From Pulveribacter suum (GTDB lineage Bacteria; Pseudomonadota; Gammaproteobacteria; Burkholderiales; Burkholderiaceae_C): 64,000 nucleotides of DNA. The notes under the pieces were generated by a model. It made no database searches, was not told the DNA's origin, and saw nothing but the letters and a program-made list of their open reading frames with translations. Positions within the stretch are counted from its first letter, which is position 1. Every line of letters starts with the position of its first letter. A program made the translations under genes and the position numbers. Below are positions 46,970-56,830 of the stretch, in pieces. The DNA is taken from NCBI RefSeq assembly GCF_003013695.1, contig NZ_CP027792.1, positions 1,322,501-1,386,500 of the forward strand, read 5' to 3'.

Positions 46970-49579
46970 ATGCGTCTCGATAAATTCACGACCAAGTTCC
47001 AGGAAGCCCTGTCTGATGCCCAGTCCATCGCGCTGGGGCACGACAACGCCTACATCGAACCCACCCACCTGCTGGTGGCCATGCTGCGCCAGGACGAGGG
47101 CCCGCGCTCGCTGCTGGAGCGCGCTGGCGCCAACGTGAGCGGCCTGCTGGGCGCGGCAGAGTCCGCCATCAAGCGGCTGCCGCAGGTGCAGGGCCATGAC
47201 CAGGTGCAGGCCAGCCCCGAGCTGGGCCGCGTGCTGCAGGCCACCGAGCGCGAAGCCATCCAGCGCGGCGACCAGTTCGTCGCCAGCGAGCTGTTCTTGC
47301 TGGCGCTGGTGGACAGCAAGGCAGAAGCCGGCGACATCGCCCGCGCCAACGGCCTCTCGCGCAAGAGCCTGGAGGCGGCCATCGCCGCCGTGCGCGGCGG
47401 CCAGAAGGTGGACAGCCCCGAGGCCGAAGGCCAGCGGGAGGCGCTGAAGAAGTACACGCTGGACCTGACCGAGCGCGCCCGGGCCGGCAAGCTGGACCCG
47501 GTCATCGGCCGCGACGAGGAGATCCGCCGCACCATCCAGGTGCTGCAGCGGCGCAGCAAGAACAACCCGGTGCTGATCGGCGAGCCGGGCGTGGGCAAGA
47601 CGGCCATCGTCGAAGGCCTGGCCCAGCGCATCTTGGCCGGCGAGGTGCCCGAGACGCTGAAGAACAAGCGTGTGCTGGTGCTGGACATGGCGGGCCTGCT
47701 GGCCGGCGCCAAGTACCGCGGCGAGTTCGAGGAGCGCCTGAAGTCCGTGCTCAAGGAAGTGGCGCACGAGGAGGGCCGCGTCATTTTGTTCATCGACGAG
47801 ATCCATACCGTGGTCGGCGCCGGCAAGGCCGAAGGCGCCATGGACGCGGGCAACATGCTGAAACCGGCCCTGGCGCGTGGCGAGCTGCACTGCATCGGCG
47901 CGACCACGCTGGACGAATACCGCAAGTACATCGAAAAAGATGCGGCGCTGGAGCGGCGCTTTCAGAAGGTGCTGGTGGAGGAGCCCAGCGTCGAGGACAC
48001 CATCGCCATCCTGCGCGGGCTGCAGGTGCGCTACGAGGCGCACCACGGCGTGGACATCACCGACCCGGCCATCGTCGCCGCGGCCGAGCTCTCCCAGCGC
48101 TACATCACCGATCGCTTTTTGCCCGACAAGGCCATCGACCTGATCGACGAAGCCGCGGCCAAGATCAAGATCGAGATCGACTCCAAGCCCGAGGCGCTGG
48201 ACCGGCTGGAGCGGCGCATGATCCAGCTCAAGATCGAGCGCGAGGCGGTAAAGAAGGAAACCGACGAGGCTTCGCAAAAGCGCCTGCAGCTGATCGAGGA
48301 GGAGCTGTCCAGCCTGGAGCGCGAGTACGCCGATCTGGAAGAGATCTGGAAGGCCGAAAAAGCCAGCGCCCAGGGCAGCGAGCAGATCCGCAAGGACGTG
48401 GACGCCATCCGCATCCAGATCGAGGATTTGAAGCGCAAGGGCGACTTCAACAAGGTCGCCGAGCTGCAGTACGGCAGGTTGCCCGAGCTGGAAAAGCGCC
48501 TGAAGGAGGCGCAGGACAGCGAGGCCGGCGCGGGCGGCGAAGGCCCCAGGCACCGGCTGCTGCGCACCCAGGTGGGGGCGGAAGAAATTGCCGAGGTCGT
48601 CAGCCGCGCCACCGGCATCCCCGTGGCCAAGATGATGCAGGGCGAGAAAGACAAGCTGCTGCGCATGGAGGACAAGCTGCACGAGCGCGTGGTGGGGCAG
48701 GAAGAGGCGATTTCCGCCGTGGCCAACGCCATCCGCCGCTCGCGCTCGGGCCTGTCGGATCCGAACCGGCCGCTGGGCAGCTTCCTGTTCCTGGGCCCGA
48801 CGGGCGTGGGCAAGACCGAGCTGTGCAAGGCGCTGGCGGGCTTTCTGTTCGACAGCGAGGAGCACCTGGTGCGCATCGACATGAGCGAGTTCATGGAAAA
48901 GCACTCCGTGGCCCGCCTGATCGGCGCGCCCCCGGGCTATGTCGGCTACGAGGAAGGCGGCTACCTGACCGAGACCGTGCGCCGCAAACCCTATTCGGTG
49001 GTGCTGCTGGACGAAGTCGAGAAGGCCCACCCGGACGTGTTCAACGTGCTCTTGCAGGTGCTGGACGACGGCCGCCTGACGGACGGCCAGGGCCGCACCG
49101 TGGACTTCAAGAACACGGTCATCGTCATGACCAGCAACATCGGCTCGCAGCTGATCCAGGCCATGGTGGGCAGCGATGCCGAGGACATCAAGGAAGCGGT
49201 GTGGGGCGAGCTGAAGAACCACTTCCGCCCGGAATTCCTCAACCGCATCGACGAGACGGTGGTCTTTCACGGCCTGGACGCGCGGCACATCGAGTCCATC
49301 GCGGCTATACAGCTGCGCCAGCTGCAGGCCCGCCTGGCCAAGCTGGACCTGCACCTGCAGGTCTCGCCCGCAGCCATGGCCGAGCTGGCCAAGGTCGGCT
49401 TCGATCCGGTGTTCGGTGCGCGTCCGCTCAAGCGCGCCATCCAGCAGCGCATCGAGAACCCGCTGTCCAGGCTGCTGCTGGAGGGCCGCTATCCGCCCAA
49501 GAGCGTGATCCCGGTGGACGTCGATCCGGTACGCGAGCCAGGGGTATTTCAGTTTGGCGAAGCCCAGTCACAGGCCTGA
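46970..49579 (+). CDS. clpB: Disaggregase chaperone ClpB (Hsp100)
   Basis: 869 residues. Threads aggregated proteins with help of DnaK. N-domain about 1-145; first AAA+ module with GEPGVGKTA at about 204 and RGEFEERLK; coiled-coil M-domain about 410-530; second AAA+ module with GPTGVGKTE at about 610, [29 protein letters not shown] and [15 protein letters not shown]. No ClpP-binding IGF/L loop is evident. Preceded by an RpoH-type promoter. Confidence 0.98.
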   Translation: MRLDKFTTKFQEALSDAQSIALGHDNAYIEPTHLLVAMLRQDEGPRSLLERAGANVSGLLGAAESAIKRLPQVQGHDQVQASPELGRVLQATEREAIQRGDQFVASELFLLALVDSKAEAGDIARANGLSRKSLEAAIAAVRGGQKVDSPEAEGQREALKKYTLDLTERARAGKLDPVIGRDEEIRRTIQVLQRRSKNNPVLIGEPGVGKTAIVEGLAQRILAGEVPETLKNKRVLVLDMAGLLAGAKYRGEFEERLKSVLKEVAHEEGRVILFIDEIHTVVGAGKAEGAMDAGNMLKPALARGELHCIGATTLDEYRKYIEKDAALERRFQKVLVEEPSVEDTIAILRGLQVRYEAHHGVDITDPAIVAAAELSQRYITDRFLPDKAIDLIDEAAAKIKIEIDSKPEALDRLERRMIQLKIEREAVKKETDEASQKRLQLIEEELSSLEREYADLEEIWKAEKASAQGSEQIRKDVDAIRIQIEDLKRKGDFNKVAELQYGRLPELEKRLKEAQDSEAGAGGEGPRHRLLRTQVGAEEIAEVVSRATGIPVAKMMQGEKDKLLRMEDKLHERVVGQEEAISAVANAIRRSRSGLSDPNRPLGSFLFLGPTGVGKTELCKALAGFLFDSEEHLVRIDMSEFMEKHSVARLIGAPPGYVGYEEGGYLTETVRRKPYSVVLLDEVEKAHPDVFNVLLQVLDDGRLTDGQGRTVDFKNTVIVMTSNIGSQLIQAMVGSDAEDIKEAVWGELKNHFRPEFLNRIDETVVFHGLDARHIESIAAIQLRQLQARLAKLDLHLQVSPAAMAELAKVGFDPVFGARPLKRAIQQRIENPLSRLLLEGRYPPKSVIPVDVDPVREPGVFQFGEAQSQA

Positions 49580-49651
49580 GCCCTACCATGGAAGCTCTGC
49601 GCAGGCCTGCCAAGGGCGGCCCGCGCTCTCCATCCGCCACAGAAAAGGGGC

Positions 49652-49975
49652 ATGGTTTTGAATGATTTACTGACCGGCCTGGCCCGGTGGACCTTGCGCC
49701 TGATGGTGGTGGCCATGGGGGCCCTGCTGTTCGTGGGCCTGCTGGCCATGGGCTGTGTGCTGGCCCTGGCCTGGACGCTGCGCCTGGCCTGGGCGCGCCT
49801 GGCGGGCCGCCCCGTCACGCCCTGGATGCGCGTGGACCCACGCGGCGCCTGGGGCACCGCCACGCGCAGCACCGCGCGCTGGACGGCACATGCCGCCGGC
49901 ACGGCGCGCGCTGGCACAGCCCGCTTGCGCGAGGTGGCCGACGTGACCGACGTGCAGGTGCGCGAGGTGCGCTGA
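49652..49975 (+). CDS. Small membrane protein, unknown function
   Basis: 107 residues. One or two membrane helices near the N-terminus (MVVAMGALLFVGLLAMGCVLALAW), then an Arg/Ala-rich soluble part ending VTDVQVREVR. No family recognised. It lies between clpB and the aldehyde dehydrogenase in the same direction. Confidence 0.5.
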   Translation: MVLNDLLTGLARWTLRLMVVAMGALLFVGLLAMGCVLALAWTLRLAWARLAGRPVTPWMRVDPRGAWGTATRSTARWTAHAAGTARAGTARLREVADVTDVQVREVR

Positions 49976-49994
49976 GTGCCGCCGTGCCGCGCCT

Positions 49995-51443
49995 ATGATG
50001 CGTGGCATGACCCCCGACGACATTCGCGACCTCTTTCAGCGCCAGCGCGAGGCCAGCCGCGCGCAGCCTGATGCGCCTGTGAGCCTGCGCCGCGAGCGCC
50101 TGTTGCGCCTGGGCAAGATGCTTGAGGAAAACGCGCCCGTGCTGGCCGCGGCCGTGCAGGCAGATTTCGGCATGCGCTCGCCGCGCCTGACCGAGGTGGC
50201 GGATTTTTTCGTACTGCGCGCCCAGCTGGCGCACACGCTGCGCCACTTGGCGCGCTGGAGCCGCCGGCGCAAGGTCTTTACCCCGCTGTTTTTGCAGCCC
50301 GCGCGCGGCTTCATCGAGCGCCAGCCGCTGGGCGTGGTGGGGGTGATCTCTCCCTGGAACTACCCCGTGCAGCTGGCCCTGGCGCCGGCCATGAGCGCCC
50401 TGGCCGCGGGCAACCGCGTGCTGCTCAAACCCAGTGAGCTGACCCCGCACACTTCGGCGCAGCTGGCGGCGCTGGTATCGCAGTTCTTCGCGCCGGAGGA
50501 GTTCGCCGTGGTGCAGGGCGACGCGGCCACCGCGGCGCTGGTCGCCTCGCTGCCGTTTGACCACCTGGTGTTCACCGGCTCCACGTCCGTGGGCCGCAAG
50601 GTGGCGCAGGCCGCGGCCGCCAACCTGACACCGACCACGCTGGAGCTGGGCGGCAAGTCGCCCTGCATCATCGATGCCGACTGCGACCTGCAGGACGCTG
50701 CGCTGAAGATCGCCCACGGCAAGCTGCTCAATGCCGGACAGACCTGCATTGCGCCCGACTACGTGCTGCTGCCGCGCGGCAGCGAGGCGGCGTTTGCCGA
50801 GGCCTTCCGCACGGCGGTGGCGCGGCTGTTTCCGTACTTCGAGGGCAACCCGGACTACGCGTCCATCATCAGCACGCGCCACCTGGCGCGGCTGCGCACC
50901 ATGCTGCAGCAGGCACAGACCCTGGGCGCGCAGGTGCAGGTGCTGCAGCCCGCACCCGGCAGCCCGCCGCCCCCGCCGCAGGGCATCGGTGACGGCGTGG
51001 GCCGGCAGATGGCGCCGGTGCTGGTCTTCGGCGCCACGGCGCAGATGCAGCTGATGCAAGAGGAAATCTTCGGCCCCGTGCTGCCCGTGCTGAGCTACGA
51101 GCGGCTGCAGGACGCCGTCGCCCACATCAATGCCCACCCCCGCCCACTGGCCTTGTACTGGTTCGGCCGCAGCGACAGCGTACGCGACGATGTGCTGCGC
51201 AGCACGGTCAGCGGCGGCGTGTCGGTCAACGACACGCTGATGCACATCGCGCACGACAACCTGCCCTTTGGCGGCGTGGGCGACAGCGGCTGGGGCGCCT
51301 ACCACGGCGAGCGCGGCTACTTGCGCTTTTGCCACCAAAAGAGCGTGTTGGTGCAGTCGCGCTTCAGCATGGGCCATCTGCTGTACCCGCCCTACGGGAC
51401 GCGCTTTGACCGTGTGATGGGGCTGTTGCGCCGGCTGATGTAG
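49995..51443 (+). CDS. Coniferyl-aldehyde-dehydrogenase-like NAD(P) aldehyde dehydrogenase
   Basis: 482 residues, or 478 from the second Met at 50007. Aldehyde-dehydrogenase fold: ISPWNYPVQLALAPAMSALAAGNRVLLKPSE (NAD), VFTGSTSVGRKVAQAA, catalytic Glu in LELGGKSPCI and catalytic Cys in NAGQTCIAPDY (C251). The short form with QRQREASRAQP at the start and FGGVGDSGWGAYHGERGYLRFCHQKSVL at the end fits the coniferyl-aldehyde/long-chain aldehyde group. The actual substrate is uncertain. Confidence 0.88.
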   Translation: MMRGMTPDDIRDLFQRQREASRAQPDAPVSLRRERLLRLGKMLEENAPVLAAAVQADFGMRSPRLTEVADFFVLRAQLAHTLRHLARWSRRRKVFTPLFLQPARGFIERQPLGVVGVISPWNYPVQLALAPAMSALAAGNRVLLKPSELTPHTSAQLAALVSQFFAPEEFAVVQGDAATAALVASLPFDHLVFTGSTSVGRKVAQAAAANLTPTTLELGGKSPCIIDADCDLQDAALKIAHGKLLNAGQTCIAPDYVLLPRGSEAAFAEAFRTAVARLFPYFEGNPDYASIISTRHLARLRTMLQQAQTLGAQVQVLQPAPGSPPPPPQGIGDGVGRQMAPVLVFGATAQMQLMQEEIFGPVLPVLSYERLQDAVAHINAHPRPLALYWFGRSDSVRDDVLRSTVSGGVSVNDTLMHIAHDNLPFGGVGDSGWGAYHGERGYLRFCHQKSVLVQSRFSMGHLLYPPYGTRFDRVMGLLRRLM

Positions 51444-51592
51444 GCAGCGCCGCCTCGCGCATAGCATGCGCGTCCGGGCGGCAGCAGGTAATGGCACGCC
51501 TGGCAGGACGGGAACAGCACCCCCTGGCGCAATTGTGTCGGTTTGCGTGAAAATAGCGGGTTTTCCCTTTATCACCCGTTTGCTACTTTTCC

Positions 51593-52114
51593 ATGTCCAG
51601 TATTCAGGTCCGCCCTGCCACACTCCGCGATGCCAAGGCCATCGCCCAGGTTCACACCACCTCCGCACTGGAGGCCTACCGTGGTTTGCTGCCGGACGAC
51701 CAGCTGAAGTCCATGTCGTCGGTGGAAAAGCGCCAGGCCTACTGGCGCGAAGCCATCGAGTATTGCGAACCCCAGGTGCAGGTTGCCGTGGACGGCGACA
51801 AGATCGTCGGCTTCGTCGGCTTCGACCGTTCGCGCGATGAAAAAAGCCGCCCTACCACGGGCGAGATCTGGGCCATCTACGCTGCCCCCAGCCACTGGAG
51901 CCAGGGTGTGGGCGTGGCCCTGTGGGACGCTGCCCGCGACGGCCTGGCCGAAGAGGGCTGCACCACCGTCACCGCCTGGGTGCCACTGCGCAACGAGCGC
52001 GCGCTGCGCTTTCACGAGCTGGCCGGCTTCAAGCGCGAGATGACCACCGCCAAGACCGCCGTCGTGGGCGGCGTGAAGATCGAGGAAGTGCGCCTGAAGC
52101 GCCCGCTGAACTGA
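51593..52114 (+). CDS. GNAT-family N-acetyltransferase
   Basis: 173 residues. VRPATLRDAKAIAQVHTTSALEAYRGLLPDD is the usual start of this group; the acetyl-CoA site is around GEIWAIYAAPSHWSQGVGVALW (QGVGVAL in the place of Q/R-x-x-G-x-G/A), followed by NERALRFHELAGFKRE. The acceptor is unknown. Confidence 0.88.
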   Translation: MSSIQVRPATLRDAKAIAQVHTTSALEAYRGLLPDDQLKSMSSVEKRQAYWREAIEYCEPQVQVAVDGDKIVGFVGFDRSRDEKSRPTTGEIWAIYAAPSHWSQGVGVALWDAARDGLAEEGCTTVTAWVPLRNERALRFHELAGFKREMTTAKTAVVGGVKIEEVRLKRPLN

Positions 52115-52154
52115 TCTGGCCTGGCACGCCCGGCCGCATGGTGTTTTGCAAGCT

Positions 52155-52205
52155 ATTATTTTGATAGCTGCTTGCGCTTGCTCAGCAAGGGTTTGAGGCA
52201 CTTTT
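52155..52205 (-). repeat. Dispersed palindromic repeat, copy J (upstream of dusC)
   Basis: On the minus strand AGTGCCTCAAACCCTTGCTG, AGCAAGCGCAAGCAGCTATC, AAAAT. Nearly the same sequence as copy C (CTCAAACCCTTGCTG...AAGCGCAAGCAGCTAT), so C and J form one subtype. Confidence 0.8.
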
Positions 52206-52217
52206 CGCTATAAATCC

Positions 52218-53243
52218 ATGGAGGCTGCACCCACGCCCACGCTGCTGCTGGCCCCCATGGAGGGGCTGCTGGACTTTGTACTGCGCGACGTGCTCACCCG
52301 GGTGGGCGGGGTGGACCGCTGTGTGTGCGAGTTCATCCGCGTCACCGGCTCGCTGCTGCCGGACAAGGTTTTCTATCGCTTCATCCCTGAGCTGCGCAAC
52401 GGCAGCCGCACGCTGGCCGGCGTGCCGGTGCGCGCGCAGCTGCTGGGCTCCGACCCGTCCAGCATGGCCGACAACGCCGCGCGCCTGGCCGAGCTCGGCG
52501 CCGAGGGCATCGACCTGAACTTTGGCTGCCCGGCCCGCACCGTGAACCGCCATGGCGGCGGCGCCGCGATGCTGCGCGAGCCCGAGCGCATCGCCGCCGT
52601 GGTGGCTGCCGTGCGCCGCGCCGTGCCGGCGCACCTGCCCGTGTCGGCCAAGATGCGGCTGGGCTATGACGACCCCGGCAGCGCGATGCAATGCGCCCTG
52701 GCCATGCAGGACGGCGGTGCCTGCGAGGTGGTGGTGCATGCCCGCACCAAGGCCGACGGCTACCGCCCGCCCGCTTACTGGGAGCGCATTGCACCCCTGC
52801 GCCAGGCGCTGCGCGTGCCGGTGGTGGCCAACGGCGAGATCTGGAACCTGCAGGACGCGCAGCGCTGCCGCGCGCTGAGCGGCGGCGACGCGCTGATGCT
52901 GGGCCGCGGCATGGTGGCCGACCCCGGCCTGGCGCTCGCCATTCGAGCGGCCGACGCAGGGGGGCAGGGCGAGGAGGCACCCGTCGAGGTGCGTTGGCAG
53001 GCGCTGGCGCCGCAGCTGGCGCGCTTTTGGCACCTGGTCTGCAAAGACCTGGACCCGCCGCAGCGGGCGGGCCGGCTCAAGCAATGGCTGAACCTGCTGC
53101 GCCGGCGCCATCCGCAGGCGCAGGCGGCTTTCGACCAGGTGCGCGTGATGACCGACCAGCGCGCCATCACCCTGTGGCTGCAGCAGCTGGTGGCAGCGGC
53201 GGCTACAGCAGACGGTCAGGCGCCAGCGGACCCAGCAGCCTGA
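52218..53243 (+). CDS. dusC: tRNA-dihydrouridine(16) synthase
   Basis: 341 residues. FMN enzyme reducing U16 in the tRNA D-loop. LLAPMEGLLDFVLRDVLTRVGGVD is the C-type start; the catalytic Cys is C104 in LNFGCPARTVNRHGGGAAML; VHARTKADGYRPPAYWE and VVANGEIWN complete the FMN site. Its last 41 bases overlap the end of the converging phospholipase-D-like gene. Confidence 0.94.
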   Translation: MEAAPTPTLLLAPMEGLLDFVLRDVLTRVGGVDRCVCEFIRVTGSLLPDKVFYRFIPELRNGSRTLAGVPVRAQLLGSDPSSMADNAARLAELGAEGIDLNFGCPARTVNRHGGGAAMLREPERIAAVVAAVRRAVPAHLPVSAKMRLGYDDPGSAMQCALAMQDGGACEVVVHARTKADGYRPPAYWERIAPLRQALRVPVVANGEIWNLQDAQRCRALSGGDALMLGRGMVADPGLALAIRAADAGGQGEEAPVEVRWQALAPQLARFWHLVCKDLDPPQRAGRLKQWLNLLRRRHPQAQAAFDQVRVMTDQRAITLWLQQLVAAAATADGQAPADPAA

Positions 53244-55095
53244 GCATCAGGCGCAGCGCGAAACTGCTGTCAGGGTCGGCGTGCGCATCCTCCAGGCCGC
53301 TGCCCTCGGGCGCGCGCCAGACCAGGGCGCCGCCGCTTTCCTGGTCCTGCTGCTGTACATGCCAGGCGCCGCGGTGCATCACCAAGTCGATCTGCCGGGC
53401 GGCCTGCTGCGCCAGCGCGCTGCTGCGCACCAGCAGGGCGATCTCAGTGTTTTGCAGCTGCGAGCGCAGGTCCAGGTTCATGGAGCCGATCACCACCAGG
53501 CGGCGGTCCATCACGATGACCTTGGAGTGCAGCATGGAGCGCGACGCACCCGGGCCGCCGTCCGAGCCGCCCTGGCTGCCCGTGGGGCTGGCGCTGCCGC
53601 CCGAATCCCCGAAGGCCGAGCGCAGACCGGCCTGCTCACTGCGCAGCTCGTACAGCTCCACCCCCATCTCCAGCAGCTCGCGGCGGTGGCGGGCATAGCC
53701 CACGTGAGCGATGGGCGCGTCGTTGGAGGCCAGCGAATTGGTGAGGATGCGCACCCGCACGCCGCGTGCACGGGCGGCGGCGAAGGCAGCCTTCATGTCG
53801 TCGCCTGGCACGAAGTAGGGCGAGATGATGAGCAGCTCGCGCTGGGTGCGGGCCATCAGGGTGAGCAGGCCGTCCACCACGGTCTCGTTCTCGGCCTCGG
53901 TTTTGGGCAGGGCAGGCGGCTTGGCACCAGCGCCTGGCACGGGCGCTGGTGCGCTGGCTGCGGGGCTGGGCAGCTCTTGTCCGGGCTCGGCACGTTGGGG
54001 CGCGTCCGGGTCGCCCCCCTCCAGCGGGATCTTGGTGGGCTTGTCAGCCAGGATCACCGCCGGGGCCCAGACCAGCGGCGCGCGCCGCAGGTCCATGGGC
54101 TGCTCGTTCCAGGCACGGACGGCCTTGTGCGGATCGCCGTCTTCGGGTGGTGGGGCGACATCGGCGGCCACGCTGCTGGCTGCGGCACGGGCCGCAGCCG
54201 CCTTGGCCTGCGCGGCGGGGGGCGGCGGAGCGGGCTGCGCCGCGGCTGCAGCGTCAGGGGAGGCGGCCTTTTCGGCGTCCTCCGCGTCCTTGCGCTTGAA
54301 CTGCTCGCGCATGCGGTCCAGCTCTTCGCGCGTGACGAGCGACTGCACGGGGTACGAGCGCGGGTTGTTCCAGAAGCTGTCGAAGCTGCGCGACATGTCG
54401 GCCACGATGGGTCCTACCGCCAGCACGTCCAGATCGACGAAGTTTTCTGCCTGCCCCTGACCGAAGTAGGCATCGCCCAGGTTGCGTCCTCCCGTCACGC
54501 CCATGACGTTGTCGGCGATGAACAGCTTGTTGTGCATGCGCTGCTGCACGCGCGAGAAGTCGGTCAGCGATCCCCACAGCCGTCCCACCGTGGACGCGCG
54601 GGTGCCCGCCACCGGGTTGAACATGCGCATCTCGATGTGGGGCTCAAAAGCCAGGCGCATCACCAGCGCGTTGCGCCCGGTGCTGTGAAAGTCATCCAGC
54701 AGGATGCGCACACGCACGCCGCGCCGCGCCGCCTGCACCACGCCCGCCAGCAGCCGGGCGGTGCTGGCGTCGGCGTGGATGGTGTAGTACTGCAGATCCA
54801 GCGTCTTTTGCGCATGCTCCACCAGGGCCAGGCGGCTGCCGTAGGCCTCCTGCGGCCCGCTGAGCAGCATGAAGCCCGAGGCAGAGCGCGCGCCTGCAGC
54901 GCGGCGCTGCTCGGCCACCCAGGCGGACAGGGCCGTGGGTTCGCTCGCCACCTCGATGGCCGTGGATACCGGCCGGTCCACGTCCTTGGGCAAGCCCGCG
55001 CAGGCGCTGCAGACCAGCGCCAGCGAGGCCATCACCCAGGCGCGGGAAAAAAACGCCCCTAGGCGCGGGCGCAGCGGTAGGTCTTGGACGGGCAT
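53203..55095 (-). CDS. Phospholipase D-family protein (cardiolipin synthase-like)
   Basis: 630 residues. N-terminal hydrophobic segment ending VCSACAGL, so exported or a lipoprotein. Two HKD motifs: RMHNKLFIADNVMGVTGGRN (about 187) and SMLHSKVIVMDRRLVVIGSMN (about 520), each with His-x-Lys and a downstream Asn. Such proteins make cardiolipin from phosphatidylglycerol or phosphatidylethanolamine (ClsC type) or cleave lipids. Between the two halves is a long Ala/Pro-rich stretch (about 265-430) not typical of the family. Converges with and overlaps dusC. Confidence 0.88.
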   Translation of the reverse strand: MPVQDLPLRPRLGAFFSRAWVMASLALVCSACAGLPKDVDRPVSTAIEVASEPTALSAWVAEQRRAAGARSASGFMLLSGPQEAYGSRLALVEHAQKTLDLQYYTIHADASTARLLAGVVQAARRGVRVRILLDDFHSTGRNALVMRLAFEPHIEMRMFNPVAGTRASTVGRLWGSLTDFSRVQQRMHNKLFIADNVMGVTGGRNLGDAYFGQGQAENFVDLDVLAVGPIVADMSRSFDSFWNNPRSYPVQSLVTREELDRMREQFKRKDAEDAEKAASPDAAAAAQPAPPPPAAQAKAAAARAAASSVAADVAPPPEDGDPHKAVRAWNEQPMDLRRAPLVWAPAVILADKPTKIPLEGGDPDAPQRAEPGQELPSPAASAPAPVPGAGAKPPALPKTEAENETVVDGLLTLMARTQRELLIISPYFVPGDDMKAAFAAARARGVRVRILTNSLASNDAPIAHVGYARHRRELLEMGVELYELRSEQAGLRSAFGDSGGSASPTGSQGGSDGGPGASRSMLHSKVIVMDRRLVVIGSMNLDLRSQLQNTEIALLVRSSALAQQAARQIDLVMHRGAWHVQQQDQESGGALVWRAPEGSGLEDAHADPDSSFALRLMLRLLGPLAPDRLL

Positions 55096-55231
55096 GGTGG
55101 TTGTGGCTGCAGAGGTAAGCGAAGGCGCTGTAAGCGAATGCAAATTTATAGCTTGTCCTGCCTCCTGCAGCCTGTCGGACGGCGGCGCGCCCGCGGGTGG
55201 GCGGCGTCGGCCCGGCCGCGGCATCGGCGCT

Positions 55232-56353
55232 TCAAAAAGCGTCACGCCCGGTCACGCGTGCCAGCAGCCGCAGGTCCGGGCCCCTCTGCTCGGCGCCCAG
55301 CAAGCGCAGGGGCAAGCCCTGCGCCAGGCCCGTCAGCGGGCCCCACTGCGCGATACCCTGCGCGCCGCTGCCCAGCAGCACGGGGGCGAGGTAGAGCAGC
55401 ACCTCATCCACCAGCCCCCCACGGATGAAGGCGCCGTTGAGCCGCTGGCCGGCCTCCAGGTGCAGCTCGTTCACGCCGCGCGCGGCCAGGTCGCGCAGCA
55501 GGGCGGGCAAATCCACCTGGCCCTGCGCATCGGGCAGCGAGACCACCGCCGCCCCGCGCGCCTGCAGCGCGGCGGCCCCGGCTGCTCCGGTCGGCGCGGC
55601 CGTGTAAATCAGCACCTCGCGCTGCGGCACATCTAAGAGGCGGGCATGCGCGGGCGTCTGCAGGTGACTGTCCACCACCACCAAGCGCGGCTGGCGCGGC
55701 GTAGCCACCTCACGCACATCCAGCCGCGGGTCGTCGTGCAGCACCGTGCCGGTGCCGGTCAGCACCGCGCACGCACGGGCGCGCCAGGCGTGGCCGTCCG
55801 CGCGCGCCTCGGGCGAGGTGATCCACTGGCTGGCGCCGTTGGCCAGCGCCGTCACGCCATCGAGCGAGGCCGCGGCTTTCATCCGCACCCAGGGTAGGCC
55901 CCGCACCATGCGGCTGAAGAAGCCGATGTTGAGCTCGCGCGACTGCTGCGCGCCGGGGCCGACTTCCACTTCAATCCCTGCGGCCTGCAGCCGCGCAAAG
56001 CCCTGGCCGGCCACCAGCGGGTTGGGATCGGCGATCGAAGCGACCACACGGGCGATGCCCGCCTGCGCCAGCGCATCGCAGCAGGGCCCGGTACGGCCGT
56101 GGTGCGAGCAGGGCTCCAGCGTCACATAGGCCGTGGCCCCGCGCACGTCAAAGCCCCGCGCCGCGGCGTCGCGCAGCGCCACCACCTCGGCATGCGGGCC
56201 GCCGGCCTGCTGGGTGAAGCCCTGGCCCAGCACCTGGCCGCCGGGCGCGGCGATGACGCAGCCCACGCGCGGGTTGGGGCTGGAAAGAAAAAGCGCCTGG
56301 GCGGCGAGCTCAAGCGCTTGGGTGATGAAGGGGCGAGGGACTTTGGCTGTCAT
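55232..56353 (-). CDS. ribD: Riboflavin biosynthesis deaminase/reductase
   Basis: 373 residues. Second and third steps of riboflavin synthesis. The deaminase domain has H54-A-E56, C82 and C91 as zinc ligands (GGPHAEVVAL, PCSHHGRTGPCC); the reductase domain has VRMKAAASLDGVTALANGASQWIT, AVLTGTGTVLHDDPRL and LLGSGAQGIAQWG. Start at MTAKVPRPF because the upstream frame looks like untranslated sequence. Next to the pilus operon, in the same direction. Confidence 0.96.
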   Translation of the reverse strand: MTAKVPRPFITQALELAAQALFLSSPNPRVGCVIAAPGGQVLGQGFTQQAGGPHAEVVALRDAAARGFDVRGATAYVTLEPCSHHGRTGPCCDALAQAGIARVVASIADPNPLVAGQGFARLQAAGIEVEVGPGAQQSRELNIGFFSRMVRGLPWVRMKAAASLDGVTALANGASQWITSPEARADGHAWRARACAVLTGTGTVLHDDPRLDVREVATPRQPRLVVVDSHLQTPAHARLLDVPQREVLIYTAAPTGAAGAAALQARGAAVVSLPDAQGQVDLPALLRDLAARGVNELHLEAGQRLNGAFIRGGLVDEVLLYLAPVLLGSGAQGIAQWGPLTGLAQGLPLRLLGAEQRGPDLRLLARVTGRDAF

Positions 56354-56384
56354 GGCGCGGGGATGGTAGCGCGCCAGAGGCTTC

Positions 56385-56813
56385 TCACTTGTTCCAACAA
56401 TCAGCGGCAGTGACACCGCTTGCGAGGTTATCCGCCCCACGAGTTCCTGTATTAGCGAGTGTGAAATCACCGCATTTGTCCCCCATTTGGGCACCACGCC
56501 GGGTCGCAATCAGCGTAAAGGCCGTGGGAGTGGCCACTCCGCGAAAACCAATTGTGTAGCGCTTGCTAGTGTCTGCAGCCCAAGTCAGCGTGGAAGGTAA
56601 GGTAGTGGGATAGGTGCCCTGCGCTGTAGCTGCACGCTCCAGCCACTGCTGTGCTTGCAGCAATCCGGCACGCGCATCAGCTCGGTGACCGCGGCGAATA
56701 TATTCAGTATAGCTGGGCATGGCAATGGCCGCCAAAATACCGACTATCGCTACCACGATCATGACTTCAATGAGTGTGAAGCCAAGCTGTTTAATCTTCG
56801 TGTATTGAGGCAT
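56385..56813 (-). CDS. pilE: Type IV pilin (PilE-like)
   Basis: 142 residues from the ATG at 56813, with AAGGGA upstream (a GTG at 56834 would overlap pilY1). Short leader [11 protein letters not shown] cleaved before F12, then the conserved [24 protein letters not shown] helix with E16 as the Glu+5. The C-terminal disulfide pair is in GDKCGDFTL and TAADCW. In this position at the end of a minor-pilin operon it may be a minor pilin (PilE/ComP type) rather than the major subunit. Confidence 0.93.
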   Translation of the reverse strand: MPQYTKIKQLGFTLIEVMIVVAIVGILAAIAMPSYTEYIRRGHRADARAGLLQAQQWLERAATAQGTYPTTLPSTLTWAADTSKRYTIGFRGVATPTAFTLIATRRGAQMGDKCGDFTLANTGTRGADNLASGVTAADCWNK

Positions 56814-56830
56814 GAAGTCCCTTTTTTGCG

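Noticed and set aside
46739..49354. 871-codon open frame antisense to clpB
   Set aside because: Same cause. clpB shows complete AAA+ motifs, while the antisense product has no recognisable domain.
55095..55231. Another palindromic repeat upstream of the PLD-like gene
   Set aside because: TTTATAGCTTGTCCTGCC recalls the family's AGCTAT end, but no paired arms are present.
56360..56385. Attachment-site repeat of tRNA-Ser at the far end of the pilus island
   Set aside because: Only a vague likeness (GAGGCT, CTCAC) to the tRNA 3' end; no direct repeat of useful length.
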